In this document: one piece after another, positions 7,615 to 15,463 of the stretch | Layout of the letters: each line of letters opens with the position of its first letter | Numbering within the stretch: position 1 is the first letter of the stretch | Assembly: GCA_964649745.1 (NCBI GenBank) | Contig: CAZYQI010000038.1 | Span: 1 to 30,192, forward strand | Source of the DNA: CAZEHS01 sp964649745 | GTDB taxonomy: Bacteria; Bacillota; Clostridia; Peptostreptococcales; Acidaminobacteraceae | Reading direction: 5' to 3' | DNA: 30,192 bases | Program-made: the position numbers and the translations under genes | Notes under the pieces: model-generated | The model's database searches: none | What the model saw: the letters and a program-made list of their open reading frames with translations, nothing else | Told to the model about the DNA's origin: nothing

Positions 7615-8628
7615 TTGGGAGAATTGATCCTGCAGGCTAAAAACCTGAAGACATATTTATATCTCGCCAGTGGTGTAGTTAAGGCAGTCGACGGGGTTAG
7701 CTTTGATTTGAAGCGGGGCATGACACTGGGGATTGTTGGTGAATCCGGTTCCGGGAAAAGTATGACGGCCTCCTCAATTATGCGGCTTCTGCCTAAAAAT
7801 ACCGGAAAAATCGTGGATGGCGAAATCCTGTTTGATGGAAGAGATGTTTTAGCCTTGAGCAAGAAAGAGCTTTTAGCATATCGCGGGAAAGAGGTTTCCC
7901 TTATATCTCAAGACCCCATGACATCCCTTGATCCGGTTTTCAAGGTGGGTTATCAGATGGTCGAAATGATACGCGCTCATAGAAACGTGACCGTAGAAGA
8001 AGCAAAGGCGATCAGTATTGAATCCTTGAAGAAAGTTGGCATTCCAAATCCTGAAAGCCGTATGGACTCTTATCCTTATGAGCTATCTGGGGGGATGTGT
8101 CAGCGCGTCATCATTGCTATGGCCATCAGTGCGCAGCCGAAGCTCGTTATTGCAGACGAGCCGACAACAGCGCTGGACGTAACCGTGCAGGCACAAGTTC
8201 TAAACCTGCTTAAGGAAATGCAACGCAACTTAAACACTTCCATCATGTTGATCACTCACAATTTGGGAATTGTATGGGAAATGTGTGACGAGGTAATGGT
8301 CATGTATGCCGGTAAAACGGTTGAGCACACCACCGCCAGGAAATTATATGCGGAGGCTCTTCATCCATATACCTGGGGGCTTTTAGATTCCATGCCGAAG
8401 CTTTCCCAGGATTCGAAAACCGAATTGATAACGATCCCCGGGACGCCACCGGATTTACGCTTGACGGGGGGATGCTGCAACTTTTACAATCGTTGCCCCT
8501 ATGCGATGCAAGTATGCGCGGAAAGGGTGCCGGAGCTTATTGAAGTCAGTTCAGAACATTTTGTCGCCTGCCACCGACAGACAAAGGATAGCACATTGGA
8601 AAGAGCGGGGGTGAAGGCAAATGCGTAA
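7615..8628 (+). CDS. dppD: Dpp/Opp-type ABC transporter ATPase (DppD-like)
   Basis: 337-residue ATPase. I choose TTG at 7615 because GGAGGG at 7603-7608 is well spaced and the protein then begins (M)GELILQAKNLKTYLYLASG, the standard DppD opening; the longer frame from 7567 lies inside the amidohydrolase gene. Walker A GESGSGKS (about 42-49), Q-loop SQDPMTSLDP, signature LSGGMCQRV, Walker B LVIADEPTTALD and switch His LITHN are all intact. The C-terminal oligopeptide-binding tail has a cluster of cysteines (GGCCNFYNRCPYAMQVC then VACH), matching the Fe-S-binding Cys set known in DppD-type ATPases. Works as a heterodimer with the following gene. Confidence 0.92.
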   Translation: MGELILQAKNLKTYLYLASGVVKAVDGVSFDLKRGMTLGIVGESGSGKSMTASSIMRLLPKNTGKIVDGEILFDGRDVLALSKKELLAYRGKEVSLISQDPMTSLDPVFKVGYQMVEMIRAHRNVTVEEAKAISIESLKKVGIPNPESRMDSYPYELSGGMCQRVIIAMAISAQPKLVIADEPTTALDVTVQAQVLNLLKEMQRNLNTSIMLITHNLGIVWEMCDEVMVMYAGKTVEHTTARKLYAEALHPYTWGLLDSMPKLSQDSKTELITIPGTPPDLRLTGGCCNFYNRCPYAMQVCAERVPELIEVSSEHFVACHRQTKDSTLERAGVKANA

Positions 8629-9589
8629 AGAACCGATTATGAGCGTAGTTGACCTTAATAAGCAATTTAAACTGAGAAAAAGCAAGTTTGGAGAGCAACA
8701 AAAGATCCTGCATGCCGTGAGTGATGTGAGTGTAGATGTCTACAAAGGTGAGACCTTAGGGATAATTGGAGAATCCGGATGCGGAAAATCGACGCTTGGC
8801 CGGTGCCTGGTGCGTCTTCATACAGCAACATCTGGAAAAATCCTGCTAAACGGTTCGGATATTAATGAGAAAAAAGGCAAAGAGCTCAAAGCGCTTCGCA
8901 AAGAAATCCAAATGATCTTTCAGGATCCTTATTCTTCGCTGAATCCAAGAAAGACAGCTGGTCAAATAATTGAAGAGCCCATGATCGTTCATAAGTTGAT
9001 GGACAAGAGACAGCGTCGGGAAAAAGTCATCTCACTGATGAAAGAGGTGGGTTTAAATGAACAGCATATCCACCGTTTTCCCCATGAGTTTTCAGGTGGG
9101 CAGAGGCAGCGCATCAACATTGCAAGAGCACTCGCATTGAATCCTGACATTCTTGTTTGTGATGAGCCGGTTTCGGCGCTGGATGTATCTGTTCAAGCCC
9201 AGGTGCTTAATTTGCTTAATGATCTGCAAAAGCAGCATAACCTGACCATGGTGTTTATTTCTCATGATTTGAGCGTGATCAAGCATGTCAGCGACAGGAT
9301 TGTAATTATGTATTTGGGCCGTATGGTTGAGCTTTGCAATGCTCAAGAAATTTATAAAAATCCGAAACATCCATATACGCAAGCCCTGCTTTCGGCTATA
9401 CCGCCAGAGAGCCCGTTTGAGGAGACCCGAAGAATTCAATTGAAAGGCGAAATTCAAAGCCCTATCGGGGAACAAAAGGGATGTCCTTTTGCGAGCCGAT
9501 GCATGCATGTCATGGAGCGTTGCAGAGTGGAAACGCCGAAGCTTAAGGAGCTGGGTGATGATCATCAGGTCGCGTGCTATTTGTACTAA
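8621..9589 (+). CDS. dppF: Dpp/Opp-type ABC transporter ATPase (DppF-like)
   Basis: 322-residue ATPase, ATG start at 8621 overlapping the dppD end by 8 bases, with GGGGGTG upstream; an internal Met7 (8639) is an alternative. Walker A GESGCGKST (about 50-58), Q-loop FQDPYSSLNPRKT, signature FSGGQRQRI, Walker B ILVCDEPVSALD and FISHDLSV are complete, with the SALDVSVQAQ stretch typical of DppF/OppF. The C-terminal domain carries GCPFASRCMHVMERC and VACYLY, a Cys-rich oligopeptide-transporter tail. Completes a five-subunit importer. Confidence 0.93.
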   Translation: MRKEPIMSVVDLNKQFKLRKSKFGEQQKILHAVSDVSVDVYKGETLGIIGESGCGKSTLGRCLVRLHTATSGKILLNGSDINEKKGKELKALRKEIQMIFQDPYSSLNPRKTAGQIIEEPMIVHKLMDKRQRREKVISLMKEVGLNEQHIHRFPHEFSGGQRQRINIARALALNPDILVCDEPVSALDVSVQAQVLNLLNDLQKQHNLTMVFISHDLSVIKHVSDRIVIMYLGRMVELCNAQEIYKNPKHPYTQALLSAIPPESPFEETRRIQLKGEIQSPIGEQKGCPFASRCMHVMERCRVETPKLKELGDDHQVACYLY

Positions 9590-9634
9590 CATACATGAAC
9601 AGGACATAAATGAAAATTTAAGGGGAGGAGAAAA

Positions 9635-10894
9635 ATGAGCGTAACGAAAGATGAACTCTTGAAAATCGCTGCGGATCGACGTGATGAGTTGATTGAATTG
9701 ACCTCAAAGCTTATTCAAATCAATAGCGAAAACCCAACCGGCAGCCAGCGGGAAGTGATTGATTTTGTTAAGCAGTATCTTGAGGATTCAGGAATAGAAG
9801 CGGTAGAATTGCACGCTAATGAGACATTTCCATGCGTTTTGGCCAAAATTGGAAATGACAAAGGGCCCAGTGTCATCCTCAATGGGCATGTAGATGTTGT
9901 CCCTGCCGGAGATCTTTCAAAATGGAAATATGATCCATTTTGTGGAAGCGTTACGGATAAGCAGATTTTAGGAAGGGGAACCTCTGACATGAAAGCAGGC
10001 GTTGCAGGGATCCTTTTTGCGATGAGGCTTCTTAAGGAATCGGAAGCCCCCATTAAGGGAAATGTTCGACTGCACATTGTGTCCGATGAAGAATCGGGTG
10101 GTCAATACGGGACAAAATGGCTGTGCGAACAAGGTTATTCCGACAATGCCGATGCTTGTATCGTAGCAGAGCCTACCTCAAATTTTACAATTGAAATTGG
10201 TCAGAAGGGTTCAAATGAACTGGTGTTAAAAGCCTGTGGCACTTCAGCTCATGGAAGCCTTGGAAATTACAAAGGTGATAATGCGATTATTAAGCTCACA
10301 AAAGTTCTTCAGAATATTGGAAGGCTCCATGAAGTCAGAGGACACTTCAGTTCTGATCAGACTCAGGCCCTTAACAACTCCAAGTATATTGCGGCGAACA
10401 AGCTGGAAATGCCAGGTATCGAAAATGTAATTGATCATGTGACGGCAAGCGTGGGGATCATACAGGGAGGTACCAAATTAAACATGGTGCCGGATTACTG
10501 CGAAGCGCGTGTGGACATTCGTTTACCTATTGGCGTTGAAGTGACAGAAGTAGATAGAGCAATTCAAGCGATTATTAATGATAGCAACGTTGACGGGGTC
10601 ACGTACGATGTGAACTGGAAGAACTTTGGAAACAGCACGCCCATTGACGCGCCTATTGTTGAGGCTATCAAGAGAAACGCAGAGGAAATATGGAATATTC
10701 AAGTACTGCCCGCTTATCAATGGGCTTCAAGTGATGCACGCTATTATCGGGAAAGAGGAATTCCAACCATTCAATATGGACCGGCAAATACAGAAGGCAT
10801 ACATTCTTATAATGAAAACGTTGATATACAAGATGTCGTCAATGCGAATAAGATTTATCTGCTTTCGCTATGTGACCTTCTTTACGTAAAATAG
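9635..10894 (+). CDS. M20-family metallohydrolase (ArgE/DapE/CPG2-like)
   Basis: 419-residue zinc peptidase/deacylase, start ATG at 9635 behind AGGGGAGGAG. Metal ligands and catalytic residues appear in order: GHVDVVPAG (His85, Asp87), GRGTSDMKAG (Asp118, bridging), SDEESGG (catalytic Glu152, ligand Glu153), a later ligand Asp/Glu region around VAEPTS, and the final His in GIHSYNENV. The dimerisation-domain His is in SAHGSLGNYKGDNAI. This is the ArgE/DapE/succinyl-diaminopimelate-type branch, distinct from the M20D enzyme upstream. In this operon it most likely cleaves a second amide bond or an N-acyl group from the imported compound. Confidence 0.9.
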   Translation: MSVTKDELLKIAADRRDELIELTSKLIQINSENPTGSQREVIDFVKQYLEDSGIEAVELHANETFPCVLAKIGNDKGPSVILNGHVDVVPAGDLSKWKYDPFCGSVTDKQILGRGTSDMKAGVAGILFAMRLLKESEAPIKGNVRLHIVSDEESGGQYGTKWLCEQGYSDNADACIVAEPTSNFTIEIGQKGSNELVLKACGTSAHGSLGNYKGDNAIIKLTKVLQNIGRLHEVRGHFSSDQTQALNNSKYIAANKLEMPGIENVIDHVTASVGIIQGGTKLNMVPDYCEARVDIRLPIGVEVTEVDRAIQAIINDSNVDGVTYDVNWKNFGNSTPIDAPIVEAIKRNAEEIWNIQVLPAYQWASSDARYYRERGIPTIQYGPANTEGIHSYNENVDIQDVVNANKIYLLSLCDLLYVK

Positions 10895-10945
10895 AGAAAC
10901 ATCATACAAACATTATATTAGATGGTAACTAAAGGAGGATTGGGC

Positions 10946-11884
10946 ATGCTTATCAAACAAATTATGGAAGTATACGAATTGATCGATTCAGCCTCTGCAA
11001 ACGGTAATGAGATGAAACGCTATCTTGAGAATTACGGAGCAAAGGATGTCGAGGTCAAGACAATTACAGGAGAACAAGGAAAGACTGATTTCATACGGGT
11101 TACGATACAAGGGGCAAAAGGAAAACTAAAGGGCATGGATGCACCCACTATTGGTATTCTTGGCAGGCTTGGAGGAATCGGTGCCCGTCCGGAAGTGATT
11201 GGTATGGTGTCGGATGCAGATGGTGCTGTTATTGCCATGGCGGTAGCGGCGAAACTTCTCGACATGCAGAACAAGGGTGACTATTTAGACGGCGATGTGG
11301 TTTTATCCACACATATATGCCCGGATGCGCCGACACAGCCCCACAAGCCGGTCCCTTTTATGGGTTCACCTGTTGATATGGCGACAGTCAACCGAGAAGA
11401 AGTAAGCGGCGATCTGGATGCCATCTTATCAGTCGATACAACGAAAGGAAACCGTGTGATCAACCACAGAGGTTTTGCCATTTCGCAGACGGTTAAAGAA
11501 GGATACATCCTTAAGGCCAGCGACCATTTGTTAGACATCATGCAGTACACCACTGGGAAACTGCCCGTCGTTTTTCCATTGAGCATACAGGACATCACGC
11601 CATATGGAAACGATGTTTACCATATCAACAGCATTCTCCAGCCTTCAACAGCGACGCAAGCGCCGGTGGTAGGTGTTGCAATCACCACAGAGGTCGCGGT
11701 TCCCGGCTGTGCTACAGGTGCAAGTCATCCCTTTGATCTTGAACAGGCAGCCCGTTTCACACTGGAAGTTGCCAAAGAATTCGGCAGAGGAAATTGCGAA
11801 TTCTATGACCGGCAGGAATTCGACCGTCTTACAAAATTATATGGCAATATGCACCAGCTCCAAACGCTGGGTAAGAACGCGTAA
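10946..11884 (+). CDS. DUF1177 family protein
   Basis: 312-residue protein of the DUF1177 family, function not established. The start at 10946 (MLIKQIMEVYELIDSA) follows AAGGAGG at 10932-10938; the ATG at 10922 is too far upstream and lacks a site. Conserved stretches visible include MDAPTIGILGRLGGIGARPE, VSDADGAVIAMAVAAKLLDM, DGDVVLSTHICPDAPTQPHK and GCATGASHPFD. The arrangement of an SDADG-then-helix segment followed by a GDVVLSTH strand recalls the metal-binding core of M20/M42-type peptidases, but this is my impression, not a known assignment. Its stop overlaps the AroM gene start by one base, so the two are probably made together. Confidence 0.82.
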   Translation: MLIKQIMEVYELIDSASANGNEMKRYLENYGAKDVEVKTITGEQGKTDFIRVTIQGAKGKLKGMDAPTIGILGRLGGIGARPEVIGMVSDADGAVIAMAVAAKLLDMQNKGDYLDGDVVLSTHICPDAPTQPHKPVPFMGSPVDMATVNREEVSGDLDAILSVDTTKGNRVINHRGFAISQTVKEGYILKASDHLLDIMQYTTGKLPVVFPLSIQDITPYGNDVYHINSILQPSTATQAPVVGVAITTEVAVPGCATGASHPFDLEQAARFTLEVAKEFGRGNCEFYDRQEFDRLTKLYGNMHQLQTLGKNA

Positions 11885-12567
11885 TGCACAGGAAGTTCAA
11901 ACTGGGAACGATTACAGTCGGACAATCGCCAAGAGAGGATGTCATTCCTGAAATGTTGCCTCATTTGGGTCCCGATGTAGACGTGATTCAGGCGGGTGCC
12001 TTGGATGGGCTTGAATATGAAGATATCTTGGAGATGCGCCCGCAAGAGGGCGACTATGTCTTGGTTTCTTCATTAAGAGACGGCAGGTGTGTCAAGTTAG
12101 CAGAAAAGCATATTTTGTCACGTCTTCAGACCTGCATTGACAAGCTCGAACAGGAAGGGGCAGATATCATCGTGTTCATCTGTACAGGGACATTTCCGGA
12201 TGTCTTCCGGTCAACCCGGCCGTTGGTATATCCGCAAAAGATCCTCCACAGTGTCGTTCCCTTACTCACGAAAGCGAGAAAAATCGGAGTTGTCATTCCC
12301 GATGCGGATCAGATACAACAGACGGTTGATAAGTGGCGTGGATCAGGAGTTGCAGCAATAGCAATGCCCTTTTCCCCCTATGAAGGGAGTGGCTTTAATC
12401 AAACCAGTCTTGAGAATATAAAGAAAAGCGATGTAGATTTAATCGTTATGGATTGCATTGGTTACACCGCTTCAATGAAAGAGCTGATAGCATGTGAAAC
12501 AGAAAAGCCGGTGATACTGGCAAGGACGATGGTTGCCCGGATTCTCGGTGAAATATGCAGGGTATGA
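11884..12567 (+). CDS. aroM: AroM family protein, racemase-like
   Basis: 227-residue AroM-family protein. In E. coli aroM lies in the aroL operon and its function is unclear. The opening KLGTITVGQSPREDVIPEML, ALDGL and the loop VSSLRDGR are diagnostic. The chain reads like a two-lobed Asp/Glu-racemase-like fold: a first strand-loop FICTGTFP with Cys100 and a symmetric second one VMDCIGYT with Cys191, where racemases of that superfamily carry their two catalytic cysteines. This suggests an isomerase, racemase or decarboxylase acting on a small acid, which is inference. ATG 11884 overlaps the DUF1177 stop (TAATG), implying coupling. Confidence 0.85.
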   Translation: MHRKFKLGTITVGQSPREDVIPEMLPHLGPDVDVIQAGALDGLEYEDILEMRPQEGDYVLVSSLRDGRCVKLAEKHILSRLQTCIDKLEQEGADIIVFICTGTFPDVFRSTRPLVYPQKILHSVVPLLTKARKIGVVIPDADQIQQTVDKWRGSGVAAIAMPFSPYEGSGFNQTSLENIKKSDVDLIVMDCIGYTASMKELIACETEKPVILARTMVARILGEICRV

Positions 12568-12585
12568 TCAAAGAGGAGAGCGTCT

Positions 12586-13512
12586 ATGGGCATCAATGAA
12601 AACATCAAAAAGATTTACTTAAATAACTTCGGTTTAAAAGAGAATGAATCTGTACTGATTGTGACAGATGAAAAGCTCGAAAGAATTGGAAACTATTTTT
12701 ATGTTGCGGCCAAAGAGTTAGGAAATGAAACGGCCATCATAAAAATTCCTGCTGTATACAAGAATGGCGAAGAACCACCCCGTATAGTGGCGGAATCAAT
12801 GAAATGTGCGGATGTTGTATTGTGCGTCACCAATGCTTCGCTTACACACACGATGGCGAGAAAAAATGCATCGATGGCAGGGGCACGGATTGGTACGTTG
12901 CCGGGGATCACAGAGGACATGCTTTTTGAAGGCGCAGTTTTAGCAGATCCGGATGATATTGTGCGGTTGACCGATGCGTTCACACAAATCTTAAGCGAAG
13001 GAAACCAAATCGCCGTTGAAAAAGGCGGTCACCGTTTGACGTTATCGATTGCAGGACGAAAAGGTATTTCCAGTACAGGGATTTTCCGAAAAAAAGGTGA
13101 AGCAGGGAATATCCCCTCCGGAGAAAGTTATATTGCGCCGGTGGAGACCTCTGCAGATGGAACCTTTGTGGTAGACGGGTCCATTGCAGGTTTAGGCAAG
13201 GTTGAGACCCCTGTGATACTTACACTGAAAGAGGGTTTATTGGTTCATGCTTCTGGAGAGATGGGTCAAAAACTTATGGAATTATTGGGTGAAGGGAACG
13301 GGCGAAGGATAGCGGAATTTGGTATAGGAGCCAATCGATCAGCTCGAATTACGGGAGTTATTCTTGAAGACGAAAAAGTCTACAACACAATTCACGTAGC
13401 CTTCGGAAGCAACAAATCTTTCGGTGGTATGACAGAAGCCGGCGTCCATATCGATTGTATCTGTACAGCTCCTGATGTCTATGTTGATAAAAAAATGCTG
13501 GTGTTTGATTAG
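12586..13512 (+). CDS. M29-like metallopeptidase (leucyl aminopeptidase/NicX superfamily)
   Basis: 308-residue protein related to the short M29 aminopeptidase group, which also includes the dihydroxypyridine dioxygenase NicX. ATG at 12586 follows AGAGGAGAG. Candidate metal ligands appear in the usual order: Glu180 in GNIPSGESYIAP, Glu244 in AEFGIGAN, His270 in NTIHVAFGSN, and His288 with Asp290 near the end (GVHIDCI). An N-terminal Rossmann-like half ends in GARIGTLPGITEDM. As the last gene of the operon it probably removes terminal residues from the imported peptide or amide. A dioxygenase role is less likely if the host is anaerobic. No terminator hairpin directly follows the gene. Confidence 0.82.
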   Translation: MGINENIKKIYLNNFGLKENESVLIVTDEKLERIGNYFYVAAKELGNETAIIKIPAVYKNGEEPPRIVAESMKCADVVLCVTNASLTHTMARKNASMAGARIGTLPGITEDMLFEGAVLADPDDIVRLTDAFTQILSEGNQIAVEKGGHRLTLSIAGRKGISSTGIFRKKGEAGNIPSGESYIAPVETSADGTFVVDGSIAGLGKVETPVILTLKEGLLVHASGEMGQKLMELLGEGNGRRIAEFGIGANRSARITGVILEDEKVYNTIHVAFGSNKSFGGMTEAGVHIDCICTAPDVYVDKKMLVFD

Positions 13513-13653
13513 TCTCAATGATGTATCAAATCATACTATCTGCTGCAAGTTATATTAGGGAAAAAATTCACTTAGACCGCTTTAACGTTATACGTATGAA
13601 TGTTCCATATGATTTTAATGCTCTCATAGAGTGAGACGGGGATACAGAATAGC
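13513..13653. other. Host/prophage junction region, candidate attL location
   Basis: About 140 AT-rich bases between the end of the host operon and the recombinase terminator. Integration by a large serine recombinase usually leaves one attachment site right next to the recombinase gene, so attL should be here or just to the left. Small dyads are present (ATACGTAT at 13590-13597; TCTCA-tagag-TGAGA near 13622-13636), but the core cannot be fixed without the right end of the prophage. No tRNA gene is present. Confidence 0.3.
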
Positions 13654-13687
13654 AAAACACCGCAACGGATTACCGTTGCGGTGTTTT
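13654..13687. terminator. Bidirectional intrinsic terminator enclosing the recombinase stop codon
   Basis: 15-bp perfect stem (13654-13668 pairs with 13673-13687) around a 4-base loop ATTA. T-runs flank it in both directions: GTGTTTTT on the plus strand and GTGTTTT on the minus strand. It terminates the leftward recombinase operon and would also stop rightward transcription leaving the host operon. The recombinase stop codon (TAA, 13672-13670) is in the loop. Confidence 0.85.
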
Positions 13688-15181
13688 TGGTGGAGGTAAG
13701 CCGAAACCAGCAACAGACAAAACGGTATCAACGTTTATTTCACTGGGGTGTATGATTACCTTGGTTACATATGATCGGATTGCACGCTGCATTTCCTCAG
13801 GAGTTCCTGCCTTCGTAAACACATCCGACTTCAGCAAGGCTTCAATAGGTTTCAAATTAGGAATGAACGGTGGTTCTTTCATTGAGGCTGCGAGGTTTTC
13901 GGCAGCTTCTTCACGCTGCTTCTCAAGCTGTGTCAGTTTATCAATCAGCGACTGGTGGAACATCCCGTTGGCGATAGCCTGGGTGATGTTGTTGATCTGT
14001 GCCTCCAGGGTCTGAAGGTTTGTCTTCGCAGCATCGATTGCTTTATTCGCCGCAAGAGCCTGCCCACTGAACTGAACCTCAATTGAGTTTAGTATTTCAG
14101 TAACTCTATCAGGGTTGGAAAGTTCGTTTCGGATCCGCTCAAGCACGATGTCTTCAAGATAAACGGCTTCGACGTTACGGTTTCCGCATGGTTTTAGATG
14201 TTTCCGACTAGAACAGCTGTAGTAGGCGTAGCTTGGTTTTCCCCGAGTTGAATTCACCTTGCAGCCAACCATTGGTGCTCCGCATAATCCGCAGTATACG
14301 ATGCCACTTAACAAATACACACGTGTGGATCTTGCCCGGCCGCCTTGCTTCCGATCTGCCATGCGCCCCTGTACCTTTTGAAAGGTTTCGTCTTCAATGA
14401 TGCGTGGCATGCCGCCTGCAATCCGCACAACATCCACAGGAGCTTTAGACTTTCTGTGACTTCGTTTACCATCGAAGTCTTTTGCAATGGACCGATTATA
14501 GATAAACACACCCGTGTACTTTTCATTCTTCAGGATGTCATGAATGCTGTTCCGGGTGAAATTCTTTCCTGACTTTGATTGATAGCCGAGCTCGTGCAGT
14601 TTCTGAATAGTATCTGCGTGAGAATGCCCTGAAGCCGCCATACCAAAGATTAAGCGCACTGCGGTGGCTTCATGCTCATCAATGACATACGTCTTGTCTG
14701 GAGCCACACGGTAGCCTAGAGGGGGTGTTCCCCCATTATGGAGGCACTTCAACGCGTTTTCGTGAAGTCCTTTCCGAACTTCTCTTGCTAGGTTCTTGCT
14801 GAAGTATTCGGCCATGCCTTCTAGGACAGACTCAAGAATTACTGATTCAGGAGAATCGTCAAGAGGCTCCTGTACACTGATCAGCTGCACCCCGTGGTTG
14901 CGAAGCTCTCGGCGGTAAAAGGCCGCGTCATACCGGTTCCTGGCGAAGCGGTCCAGCTTATGGACAACGGCAGCCTGGAAGTTTCTCTGGGAAGCATCCT
15001 TGACCATATCCATGAAGCGTGGACGATCGTCGTTTGTGGCAGACCTTGCCTCATCCAGATAGGTGGCAACAATAGAGTGCCCATTCCTCTGTGCCCAGTC
15101 TGTTATGGATCTGAGCTGAGCATCGATGGATTCGTCTCTCTGATTGTCTGATGAATATCGGCAGTAAACGGCAATCTTCAT
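13670..15181 (-). CDS. Large serine recombinase (phage integrase)
   Basis: 503-residue site-specific recombinase that integrates and excises the prophage. The resolvase-type catalytic domain is residues 1-140: YCRYSSDNQRDES with nucleophile Ser10, arginines in the HKLDRFARNRYD block, and EYFSKNLAREVRKGL. The Recombinase domain (about 155-270) includes PLGYRV and the NEKYTGVFIYN motif. A zinc ribbon follows with Cys297, Cys300, Cys323 and Cys332, then a coiled coil (about 375-435) that in this class controls synapsis and directionality. The start at 15181 has AAGGAG upstream. The last codons form one arm of the terminator. It is third in the leftward operon repressor - membrane protein - recombinase. 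No excision factor is recognisable nearby. Confidence 0.93.
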   Translation of the reverse strand: MKIAVYCRYSSDNQRDESIDAQLRSITDWAQRNGHSIVATYLDEARSATNDDRPRFMDMVKDASQRNFQAAVVHKLDRFARNRYDAAFYRRELRNHGVQLISVQEPLDDSPESVILESVLEGMAEYFSKNLAREVRKGLHENALKCLHNGGTPPLGYRVAPDKTYVIDEHEATAVRLIFGMAASGHSHADTIQKLHELGYQSKSGKNFTRNSIHDILKNEKYTGVFIYNRSIAKDFDGKRSHRKSKAPVDVVRIAGGMPRIIEDETFQKVQGRMADRKQGGRARSTRVYLLSGIVYCGLCGAPMVGCKVNSTRGKPSYAYYSCSSRKHLKPCGNRNVEAVYLEDIVLERIRNELSNPDRVTEILNSIEVQFSGQALAANKAIDAAKTNLQTLEAQINNITQAIANGMFHQSLIDKLTQLEKQREEAAENLAASMKEPPFIPNLKPIEALLKSDVFTKAGTPEEMQRAIRSYVTKVIIHPSEINVDTVLSVAGFGLPPPKTPQR

Positions 15182-15221
15182 GGAGCGCTCCTTAATAGTA
15201 TTAAAGCATTGATAAAGGACA

Positions 15222-15446
15222 CTACAGGTCGGAATCCACCTTTACGAATTCGGGTGTCGAGGTCATTTTATCGAGCTTTGCTTCAAGTGTAGCGAGGTTA
15301 TCAAGCTTTTTATCGATACTTTTAAGGACGGCAAGCTGGTCGTTCACTTTCCAATACCAGCACAAGAGCTCGCGACAAATCAAGAACACGATGATGGGTA
15401 CAACTACAATTAGTAAGAATGCCTCAAACATATAATCGGTTTCCAT
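15222..15446 (-). CDS. Small membrane protein with coiled-coil tail (74 aa)
   Basis: 74-residue protein, ATG at 15446 behind a strong AGGAGG. One N-terminal membrane helix (FEAFLLIVVVPIIVFLICRE, residues about 8-27), then a heptad-patterned tail (LAVLKSIDKKLDNLATLEAK and LDKM) predicted to coil, ending EFVKVDSDL. It sits between repressor and recombinase in the same direction with 17- and 40-base gaps, so it should be expressed in the lysogen. Function unknown. Options are a superinfection-immunity/exclusion factor or a membrane anchor. The ORF is well supported by start context and position. Confidence 0.65.
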   Translation of the reverse strand: METDYMFEAFLLIVVVPIIVFLICRELLCWYWKVNDQLAVLKSIDKKLDNLATLEAKLDKMTSTPEFVKVDSDL

Positions 15447-15463
15447 CTCGTAATACCTCCTTT

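Noticed and set aside
12586..13512. Call as NicX-type dihydroxypyridine dioxygenase
   Set aside because: The family is shared, but the operon is about peptide/amide uptake and other hydrolases, so the aminopeptidase reading is preferred.
13590..13597. ATACGTAT as the attL core
   Set aside because: Only a short palindrome; without attR or an empty-site sequence nothing shows it is the crossover point.
15192..15204. TTAATA-G-TATTAA dyad before the recombinase gene as an operator
   Set aside because: A-T-only half-sites in an AT-rich gap, no second copy found.
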